From Planctomycetales bacterium (GTDB lineage Bacteria > Planctomycetota > JAKEIC01): a DNA stretch of 40,016 nucleotides. The stretch lies in contig JAKEIC010000208.1 in the NCBI GenBank assembly GCA_022614695.1, forward strand, positions 1 to 40,016, in the 5' to 3' direction. Shown one piece after another: positions 35,201 to 40,016 of the stretch (position 1 is the first letter of the stretch; the number at the start of each line of letters is the position of its first letter). The notes below the pieces were generated by a model. It saw only the letters and a program-made list of their open reading frames with translations. It was not told where the DNA came from and searched no databases. The position numbers and the translations under genes were made by a program.

Positions 35201-36032
35201 TCGCGATCGAGACGGCGAGCGGGCGCCCGCCGTCGAGCTTCGTCTCGCGCCGGATCGCAATCACCTCGGGGTGGATCTTCCCCTTGTTCTCGTTCGCGTG
35301 CTGGACGAACGCGACGAGCCCTCCCTCGTAGCGGAAGCCCTCGGCCTTCTCCGTCCGCTCGTCCGAGAGGCGGATCGAGAGCCCGGCGTTCAGGAACGCC
35401 AGCTCCCGCAGCCGCTTCGCGAGGACCTCGAAGGAGAACTGCTGCTCGCCGAAGATCTGGGCGTCGGGCTTGAAGGTGACCTTGGTGCCGTGGGCGGCGC
35501 TCTTCCCGAGCCGCGTCAGCTCGTTCGTCGGGACGCCCCGGGCGTAGCGCTGGTTGAAGTGGCCGCCGTCGCGCATGACCTCGACCTCGAACCACTCCGA
35601 GAGCGCGTTCGTGGCGGAGATGCCCACGCCGTGCAGCCCGCCGGAGGCCTTGTAGACCTTCTGGCTGAACTTCCCCCCCGCCCGGAGCTTCGTGAGGCAG
35701 ACCTCCACCGCCGGCCGTCCGGTCTCCGGGTGGATGTCCACGGGGATCCCTCGCCCGTCGTCGAGAACCGAGACCGAGCCGTCCGTGTGGAGCGTGACGA
35801 CGATCTCCCGCGCGTACCCCGCCATCGCCTCGTCCACCGAGTTGTCCACGGCCTCGTAGAGGATGTGGTGGTAGCCCCGCGTCCCGACGTCCCCGATGTA
35901 CATCGCCGGCCGGCGCCGGACGTGCGTGATGTCGTCGAGGACCTGGATGCTCGAGGCGTCGTAGCCGCCCGAAGCCGACGCCGGGGCATCGTCCCCCTCA
36001 GGACCCCCCCCAGGAGCCGTGGGGGGGCTCAG
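32232..36032 (-). CDS. gyrB: DNA gyrase subunit B with an in-frame intein
   Basis: A 1266-residue precursor; removing the 434-residue intein leaves an 832-residue GyrB, which supplies the ATPase and TOPRIM parts of gyrase for negative supercoiling. GHKL ATPase motifs: YEAVDNSVDEAMAG, DDGRGIPVD, GGLHGVGISATNAL. TOPRIM: EGDSAGG (446-452) just before the intein, then DADVDGSHIRTLLL. The TOPRIM region carries a long insert of the Gram-negative type (about 170 residues), and the tail FKGLGEMQPEQLWETTMDP is normal. The first ATG (35903) would remove the conserved YDASSIQVLDDITHVRRRPA segment. No ATG, GTG or TTG exists between it and the dciA stop, but CTG 36032 has GGGAGG five bases upstream and overlaps that stop as CTGA, so I take CTG as the start. 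Confidence 0.9.
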   Translation of the reverse strand: MSPPTAPGGGPEGDDAPASASGGYDASSIQVLDDITHVRRRPAMYIGDVGTRGYHHILYEAVDNSVDEAMAGYAREIVVTLHTDGSVSVLDDGRGIPVDIHPETGRPAVEVCLTKLRAGGKFSQKVYKASGGLHGVGISATNALSEWFEVEVMRDGGHFNQRYARGVPTNELTRLGKSAAHGTKVTFKPDAQIFGEQQFSFEVLAKRLRELAFLNAGLSIRLSDERTEKAEGFRYEGGLVAFVQHANENKGKIHPEVIAIRRETKLDGGRPLAVSIAMQYNDEYAESIFTYVNNIPTEEGGTHLTGFRAALTRTFNAYARAQKMFKDEGESLQGEDLREGLVAVLSVLFPEPQFEGQTKSKLGNSEVGSFVETTVNEELEIYLEEHPAVAKAILEKAVRASEAREAARKARDLIRRKGALSSGSLPGKLADCQSKDRDESEMFIVEGDSAGGCFSGDTKVALADGRDVTFEQLGREWSAGRRHFAYTVLPGNHVRLAPITNVRVTRRSAVVVKVTLDNGEEIVCTPDHRFMLRDGSYRAVQDLRAGDSLMPLRRQLSRKGRRITIEGYEMVFDPGDSRWIFTHLLADAWNIAVGVYSTHDGEHRHHRDGNKRNNNPTNIARLSPAEHLEHHRRHLSQTLHRPDVKDRVRELHRTEEFRKKIREAMSRPEMRRLLRERARRQWENPEYRRYMMDAFLSFYRSRPDYQERNRAALDQAQRSYWADPRNRKCQAERLRRLFETEPERRETLRQLARRQWSDETLKAWRRGATREQWTESFRARRTRTLAETYRRKGLGLLRELLSHTGQVSADAYDAERRRRRDKSLLRFDTLCERYFEGDASRLEEAVRLHNHRVRSVEPLDEHRDVYDLEVPETHNFALAAGVFVHNSAKQARDRRFQAILPIRGKILNVEKARLDKMLGHAEIQTIVSALGTGIGQDEFKLDDLRYGRIILLTDADVDGSHIRTLLLTFFFRQMPALIEHGHVYAAQPPLYRVARKGSERYVQTDGELTAELVRRGLEEAAVERAGGGGRLEGDRLRRLVETLQKAEAPVRGLARRGVSVADLLPLRDRETGAFPLYRAEYGGKVHYFASDTLRDQFLQGIAERHRQEPTVAAAEGAPPAGAEEENDAVRLVELHGSKEFGEALRDIESLGLRAEDYARSADAPPLFMVKSGEVATPVRDLACLAEALRAAGQRGVDVQRFKGLGEMQPEQLWETTMDPAKRTLLRVRVSDAIEADRIFTVLMGEVVEPRREFIEKYAREVRYLDV
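33375..34676 (-). mobile_element. GyrB intein with HNH homing endonuclease
   Basis: A 434-residue intein inserted after the TOPRIM EGDSAGG and before SAKQARDRR, a known GyrB insertion site. N-terminal splice block CFSGDTKVALADGR with Cys1, block B CTPDHRFM (TxxH, intein residues 73-76), C-terminal blocks DVYDLEVPETHNF and GVFVHN, ending His-Asn with Ser+1: all residues for splicing are present. The inner part has an HNH nuclease motif (HRHHRDGNKRNNNPTNIARLSPAEHLEHH, intein residues about 150-178), not the LAGLIDADG type usual in inteins. After it comes an array of Trp-containing repeats (RRQWENPEYRR, RSYWADPRNRK, RRQWSDETLK, REQWTESFRAR), probably DNA-binding NUMOD-like modules. Third positions look less GC-rich than the gyrB exteins, suggesting recent arrival. 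Confidence 0.93.
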
Positions 36033-36424
36033 GACCGCCTCCCGCCCCGGGGCGTCCCGGGGCCCCCGGACCCGGGCGGCGGTCCGGCGGCGAGCCTCAC
36101 CCGGAGTCGCGCGACCGGCGGCGCGTCCGCCGGCCAGCGGCGCAGGATCTCCTCCCCTCGGAATCCCCGCAGCTCGTAGAGGAGCGCCGGCGACTCGACC
36201 TCGACGTGCAGGACCCCGGCCCGGCGTCCCCGCACGCGCGTCCCCCGGGCGACGTCGGGTCCCGCCGCCTCCGCGAAGGCGGCCGCGAGGCGCTCGAGGG
36301 CCGCGCTCCGCCGGGGCACCCGCCGGAGCGCGGCGCGCACCAGCGGCGCGAGGGGACCCGGCGCAGCCGGTTCCCCGCGGCGTCTCCCCTCCCGCGGCGC
36401 CGGGGTCGCGGCGCCTGCGGTCAC
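36029..36424 (-). CDS. dciA: DUF721 / DciA-like protein
   Basis: A 131-residue DUF721 protein, a family containing DciA, the ancestral loader or activator of the replicative helicase DnaB. The domain (about 24-110) contains PLVRAALRRVPRRSAALERLAAAFAEAAGPDVARGTRVRG and the characteristic GVLHVEVESPALLYELRGFRGEEILRRW. Both ends are low-complexity, Pro/Gly/Arg-rich. The start is GTG 36424 overlapping the dnaN stop (GTGA), and its own TGA overlaps the CTG start proposed for gyrB. Position between dnaN and gyrB fits a replication function; recF, which often sits there, is not present in the window. Confidence 0.8.
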   Translation of the reverse strand: MTAGAATPAPREGRRRGEPAAPGPLAPLVRAALRRVPRRSAALERLAAAFAEAAGPDVARGTRVRGRRAGVLHVEVESPALLYELRGFRGEEILRRWPADAPPVARLRVRLAAGPPPGSGGPGTPRGGRRS

Positions 36425-37554
36425 GCGCCCTCCCCCTCTTCCGCCGCGAGCGTGACGGGCATGATGACCGCCACGTTTCCCTCGCCCTCCCGGATGGCGG
36501 CCGCCGTGGCCGTCCCCGTCATGTCGAGGGTAACCTCGGCCTCGCCCGCCGCGCGCAGCGCGTCGGCGAGGTAGTCGGGGTTGAAGGCCGCCGAGATCTC
36601 GGGCCCCTCGTACGCGAGCGGGATCTCCACCTCCGCCTCGCCGCCGCCGGCCCCCGCCGAGCGCGCCTTGAGCAGCGCCCCGCCCGGGCGGAGCCGGAGC
36701 CGGATCGCCCGGGACGCCACGTCCGCGAGCGGCGCCGCCTGCCGGACCCCGCGCAGGAGCACCCCCGCCTTCCCCTTGACCGGGGCGTTCCCGGCCGCCG
36801 GGATCACGGCTTCGTACTCGGGGTACTGCCCCTCGAGGAGCAGCGCGGTGAGGAGGGCCCTCTCCGTACCGATCACGATCCGGTTCTCGAGCACCTTGGC
36901 CGCCACGCTCTGCGCGGGGTCCTCCCCGAGGATCTTCTCGAGCACGGCCATCGCCTTGAGCGGCACGATCGCGCCCGTGAGGCCGCCGGTCCCCCCGCCG
37001 ATCCCCTTCTTTTCGACGAGCGCGAGGCGCCGGCCGTCCGTGGCGACGAGCCGGAGGCGGCCCTTGCGCGCCTCCCAGCGCACGCCGTGCAGGGCGTAGC
37101 GGGACTTCTCGGTCGCGGCGGCGTACTGCGTCCGCCGGATCATCCCGCGCAGGTCCTCTCGAGGGAGCGTCACGGCCCCCTCGAGGTCGGGCTCGGGAAC
37201 CTCCGGGAACTCCTCGGCCGGCGCTGTGTGGATCGTGTAGCGGGCCCCGGGGGCACGGATCTCTAGGTTCGTCCCCTCCGACGACAGGTCCAGGGTCGGG
37301 GAATCCAGCTCGCGGAGCACCGCGAGCAGGCGCGCTGCCCCCACGACGACCGTCCCCGCCTCGTGGACCTCGGCGCCGGGGACCGAGAGCCGGAGCCCCA
37401 GCTCGTAGTCGGTCGCGTAGAGACGGACCCCGGTCTCCCCCGCGACGACCTTGACGTCCTGGAGCGTTTGCCGGTCCCCGCGCGCCCCGATCACGACGCT
37501 CGCCGCCACTTGGAGGGCCCCGAGGAAGGGCTCGCGCGGGATCTGGGTCTTCAT
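36421..37554 (-). CDS. dnaN: DNA polymerase III beta subunit (sliding clamp)
   Basis: A 377-residue clamp, homodimeric ring for processive replication, with three repeats of the clamp fold. Recognised parts: MKTQIPREPFLGALQVAASVVIGARGDRQTLQDVKV, YELGLRLSVPG, AARLLAVLRELDSPTLDL, the middle domain FPEVPEPDLEGAVTLPREDLRGMIRRTQYAAATEKSRYALHGVRWEA and LVATDGRRLALVEK, and the last domain with RALLTALLLEGQYPEYEAVIP and a terminal AVIMPVTL. The final MPV/I-R-L peptide-binding tail is here MPVTLAAEEGEGA, so a short acidic extension follows it. The start at 37554 rather than 37656 is chosen because the longer ATG overlaps the TAGAAT promoter box. Confidence 0.95.
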   Translation of the reverse strand: MKTQIPREPFLGALQVAASVVIGARGDRQTLQDVKVVAGETGVRLYATDYELGLRLSVPGAEVHEAGTVVVGAARLLAVLRELDSPTLDLSSEGTNLEIRAPGARYTIHTAPAEEFPEVPEPDLEGAVTLPREDLRGMIRRTQYAAATEKSRYALHGVRWEARKGRLRLVATDGRRLALVEKKGIGGGTGGLTGAIVPLKAMAVLEKILGEDPAQSVAAKVLENRIVIGTERALLTALLLEGQYPEYEAVIPAAGNAPVKGKAGVLLRGVRQAAPLADVASRAIRLRLRPGGALLKARSAGAGGGEAEVEIPLAYEGPEISAAFNPDYLADALRAAGEAEVTLDMTGTATAAAIREGEGNVAVIMPVTLAAEEGEGA

Positions 37555-37806
37555 CCTTCTTCGACTCCTCTCAAGGAACGTGATCGTCGGATCGGTTTCG
37601 AGAACCCGCGGGACCGAGCCGGAAGGCGACCCTTCCGCAGGACTTGAGCCCCGCATTCTAGCGTTCGGATTGGAGTCGGAAAAGCGGATTTCGCGAGCGC
37701 CGCGGAGTATCGGGGGCGCCCCGGGGCGAGACCCATGGACCGGGAGCGACCGGCATTCCCCGCCGTTCCGACCGGTTTCTCCCCACGGAACCGACCGGTT
37801 CTCGAC
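37555..37806. other. dnaA-dnaN intergenic region with GACCGG iterations
   Basis: The 252 bp hold the dnaN promoter (-10 TAGAAT on the minus strand at 37660-37655, about 100 bases before the dnaN ATG). There are four copies of GACCGG (37738, 37748, 37770, 37793), the last two inside a 10-bp direct repeat CCGACCGGTT at 37768 and 37791. I found no canonical DnaA box (TTATCCACA-type) and no AT-rich unwinding tract. Confidence 0.5.
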
Positions 37807-39081
37807 CTACGCGAACAGTTCCTTGGTCAGCTTGTCCACGAGGCCGGAGAAGGCCGGGTCCCTCTCGCGGAGCAACTTCACGCGGTCGAGCGCGGCGATG
37901 ACCGTCGTGTGGTCCCTCCCGCCGAAGTAGCCTCCGATCTCCTCGAGGGAGTGGTCGGTGAGCGAGCGGGCGAGGTACATGCAGACCTGGCGCGGGAGCG
38001 AGACGGACTTGGTGCGGCGCTTGCCCTGGATGTCCGCCAGTTTGACGCCGAAGGCCTGGGTCACACGCTGCACGATCCCGTCAATGGTGACGCGGCGGAG
38101 CGGCGCCCGCAGGTAGTCCTGGAGGACCTCGCGAGCGAGCGCCAAGTCGACGGGCCGCTCCGTCAGCTTCGCGTAGGCGAGGAGCTTCAGCACCGCCCCC
38201 TCGAGTTCCCGGATGTTGCTCGTGACCGTCTCGGCGATGAACTGGACCACGTCGGGCGGGAACTCGAGGCCGCGGATGCGCGCCTTGTTCCTGAGGATCG
38301 CCACGCGCATCTCGAGCGAGGGGGGGTCTATCGAGCTGACAAGCCCCCACTTGAAACGAGAGACGAGCCGCTCCTCGAGGGTCGGGATGTCCTTCGGGGC
38401 GGAGTCGGAGGAGAGGATGATCTGCTTCTGCGCGTTGTAGAGCGTGTTGAAGGTGTGGAAGAACTCCTCCTGCGTCTTCTCGGTCTTGGCGAGGAACTGG
38501 ATGTCGTCAATGAGCAGCACGTCCACGTGCCGGTACTTGTAGCGGAAGTTCTCGACCTGCCCACGCTCGAGCGCCGAGACGAAGTCGTTCGTGAAGCTCT
38601 CGCAGGAGAGGTAGAGGATCTGGAGCTGGCGGGGGCGCCGGATCACGGCGTGGCAGATGGCCTGGAGGAGGTGGGTCTTGCCGAGCCCGACGGAGCCGTG
38701 GAGGAAGAGCGGGTTGTAGGCGAGGCCGGGCGAGTCGGCGACGGCGATCGCGGCGGCGTGGGCGAGACGGTTGGAGGAACCGACGACGAAGTTCTCGAAC
38801 GTGTAGGAAGGGTTGAGGACGAGCGGCGGGATCGCCTCGGTCTTCTCGCGGATGGTGATCCGGACCTCGGGGGCGAGCCCGGCGACGCGGACGAAGGCGT
38901 CCCGGATGGTCCCGAGGTAGCCGCGCGAGATCGCGTCCCCCTGGACCCGGTCCGGCACGGCGACCTCCGCCGTCTGGCCGTCGTACGCGACCAGCTCCGT
39001 CCCCTGGAAGAGCACCCGGAAGCGGTCCCCGTCGAGCTGACGCTCGATCTCGGACAGCACGGGGGGCCAGAGGCGTTCCAC
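37807..39081 (-). CDS. dnaA: chromosomal replication initiator protein DnaA
   Basis: A 424-residue initiator. Domain I (about 1-70, short), AAA+ domain from YTFENFVVGSSNRLAHAAA, Walker A GSVGLGKTH (129-137), Walker B VLLIDDIQF (188-196), sensor KDIPTLEERLVSRFKWGL, then the C-terminal DNA-binding domain with the DnaA signature GGRDHTTVIAALDRV near residue 390. Domain II is almost absent, giving a short DnaA. The start is GTG 39081, with GGAGG a few bases upstream; the in-frame ORF has no better start. The promoter box TAGAAT is about 40 bases upstream. Confidence 0.96.
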   Translation of the reverse strand: MERLWPPVLSEIERQLDGDRFRVLFQGTELVAYDGQTAEVAVPDRVQGDAISRGYLGTIRDAFVRVAGLAPEVRITIREKTEAIPPLVLNPSYTFENFVVGSSNRLAHAAAIAVADSPGLAYNPLFLHGSVGLGKTHLLQAICHAVIRRPRQLQILYLSCESFTNDFVSALERGQVENFRYKYRHVDVLLIDDIQFLAKTEKTQEEFFHTFNTLYNAQKQIILSSDSAPKDIPTLEERLVSRFKWGLVSSIDPPSLEMRVAILRNKARIRGLEFPPDVVQFIAETVTSNIRELEGAVLKLLAYAKLTERPVDLALAREVLQDYLRAPLRRVTIDGIVQRVTQAFGVKLADIQGKRRTKSVSLPRQVCMYLARSLTDHSLEEIGGYFGGRDHTTVIAALDRVKLLRERDPAFSGLVDKLTKELFA

Positions 39082-39119
39082 GAGGAGCCTCCTCGGAGTC
39101 GCCGCGGAGGCGGGGGGGG

Positions 39120-39147
39120 ATTCTACTGCCCTTGGGCCGACGGTCCA
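39120..39147 (-). promoter_or_regulatory. dnaA promoter candidate
   Basis: Minus strand TGGACC (39147-39142), 16-bp spacer, TAGAAT (39125-39120), followed by a C-rich leader and GGAGG before GTG 39081. The -35 is only a 4-of-6 match. Confidence 0.4.
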
Positions 39148-39192
39148 CCGGGGAGCGCGAGGGGCGGAGCCCCTCGCACAGCGATCGTCGGA

Positions 39193-39198
39193 TAGAAT
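39193..39198 (+). promoter_or_regulatory. -10 box of trpC
   Basis: TAGAAT 12 bases before ATG 39211. GAGG occurs in between, so the transcript is leaderless or nearly so. No good -35 seen. Confidence 0.4.
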
Positions 39199-39210
39199 CG
39201 CGAGGTCGTC

Positions 39211-40016
39211 ATGATCCTCGACCAGCTCCTCGCCGGCGCGCGTGAGCGGGTGGCGGCGCTCCGGCCGCGGCTCGCGGAGGTCCGGAAGCGCGCGGCGTCG
39301 GTGCCGGCCGCGCGTCCGTTCGCGGCCGCGCTGCGGCGGGGCGAAGGGCCGCTCCGGGTGATCGCCGAGATCAAGCGGAAGTCCCCCTCCGGGGGGAACC
39401 TCCGCCCGTTGCTCGCGCCGGTGGCCCTCGCGCGGAGCTTCGCCCGGGCCGGAGCGGCGGCCCTCTCCGTCCTCACCGAGCCGGGCGCGTTCGCGGGGAC
39501 TCTCGGCGACCTCTCGGCCGCGCGCGTGCGGTGCGCGCTGCCGATCCTCAGGAAGGACTTCACCGTGGACCCCGCCCAGGTCTGGGAGGCGCGAGCGGCC
39601 GGAGCCGACGCCGTGCTCCTCATCGTGCGGGCGCTCCCCGGTGCGGCGCTCGGGGAGTGCCTCGCGGCGGCGAAGGAGGCGGGGCTCTCGGCGCTGGTCG
39701 AGGCGGACAACGAGCAGGACCTGGCCGCGGCCCTCCAGGCCAAGGCCGAGGTGATCGGGGTGAACGCGCGCGACCTCGACACCCTCAGGGTGGACGCGGA
39801 GCGCGCGCGTCGCATCGTCGCGAGCGTCCCCGCGGGGCCGGTCGTGGTCGCCGAGTCGGGGATCAAGGGGCCGGCGGACGTCGCGCCCCTCGTGGGGGGC
39901 CGGGCCGACGCCGTGCTCGTCGGGGAGGCCCTCATGAAGGCCGACGACCCGGCCGCGGCCCTGCGCGACCTGCGCGCGGCGCTGGGGGACGGGAGGGCGG
40001 GGGCGCCGGCGGCGTG
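39211..40016 (+). CDS. trpC: indole-3-glycerol-phosphate synthase, cut at the window edge at its stop codon
   Basis: Converts carboxyphenylamino-deoxyribulose phosphate to indole-3-glycerol phosphate in tryptophan synthesis. The TIM-barrel motifs are in order: VIAEIKRKSPSGG (50-62), AAALSVLTEPGAFAG, LPILRKDFTVDP (catalytic Lys), AGADAVLLI, LVEADNEQDL, VIGVNARDLDTL, VVVAESGI and DAVLVGEALM. The window ends in TG, evidently the first two bases of the stop, so 268 residues are complete. It is divergent from dnaA and not accompanied by other trp genes in view. Confidence 0.95.
   Translation, partial: MILDQLLAGARERVAALRPRLAEVRKRAASVPAARPFAAALRRGEGPLRVIAEIKRKSPSGGNLRPLLAPVALARSFARAGAAALSVLTEPGAFAGTLGDLSAARVRCALPILRKDFTVDPAQVWEARAAGADAVLLIVRALPGAALGECLAAAKEAGLSALVEADNEQDLAAALQAKAEVIGVNARDLDTLRVDAERARRIVASVPAGPVVVAESGIKGPADVAPLVGGRADAVLVGEALMKADDPAAALRDLRAALGDGRAGAPAA

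Noticed and set aside
35516-35989. ATG 35989 as the gyrB start
   Set aside because: It is in a different frame from gyrB as the sequence stands; it would be correct only if an indel exists in the nearby homopolymer runs.
37555-37656. dnaN start at ATG 37656
   Set aside because: That ATG overlaps the TAGAAT promoter box, and the added residues are not part of the clamp family.
37555-39210. A confident oriC call
   Set aside because: No TTATCCACA-like or TTGTCCACA-like cluster and no AT-rich tract was found in either intergenic region around dnaA.

Overview
The window is a very GC-rich (about 70% by eye), gene-dense bacterial chromosome segment. It carries the dnaA-dnaN-dciA-gyrB replication locus near its right end, so it probably lies close to the origin. 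A TonB-dependent receptor, several lipoproteins and beta-barrel-like proteins indicate a cell with an outer membrane. A receptor-type Ser/Thr kinase fused to a sulfatase-modifying-factor-like domain, HEAT/VWA proteins, a right-handed beta-helix lipoprotein and a four-helix-bundle protein resemble the repertoire of Planctomycetota or a similar environmental lineage. I cannot fix the taxonomy from sequence alone.

Layout. 1-4.6 kb: a sigma-54 activator translationally coupled to a TonB-dependent receptor, then an alpha/beta hydrolase. 4.7-9.6 kb: an atypically composed putative lipoprotein, a large kinase on the minus strand and two tiny lipoproteins. 9.6-12.5 kb: a MurL-like epimerase overlapping a MurD-type ligase, which is the alternative route for placing D-glutamate in peptidoglycan. 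12.5-18.9 kb: a four-helix-bundle protein beside a hexamer-repeat and hairpin region, an outer-membrane-like protein, a DUF1579 protein, SurE, a beta-helix lipoprotein coupled to an MFS transporter, and a HEAT-repeat protein. 19.2-24.4 kb: a dGTPase-family HD protein, small Cys-rich and lipoprotein genes flanked by heptamer repeats, a HEAT+VWA protein, and a protein with ribosomal-L7/L12-C-domain-like ends. 24.4-30.8 kb: tRNA-Thr(CGU), a short nucleotidyltransferase-family C-terminal fragment, an HExxH lipoprotein, an O6-alkylguanine transferase, a thioredoxin-NHL protein interrupted by one in-frame UGA at its redox motif (probable selenoprotein), an outer-membrane-like protein and a LarA-like (DUF2088) protein. 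30.8-40 kb: a zinc-ribbon protein, a CAP-domain protein, gyrB with a 434-residue HNH intein, dciA (DUF721), dnaN, dnaA and, divergently, trpC.

Themes. The replication genes dnaN-dciA-gyrB are chained by 4-nt overlaps (GTGA, then CTGA), with gyrB apparently starting at CTG. recF is absent from its usual place after dnaN. Many genes have a TAGANT or TACGAT box 6-9 nt before the start codon, implying common leaderless transcription, while others carry clear GGAGG-type ribosome binding sites. The most striking single observation is the UGA at 27027, which turns the CxxC of a thioredoxin-like domain into UxxC and is followed by a long hairpin in the position expected for a bacterial SECIS element.
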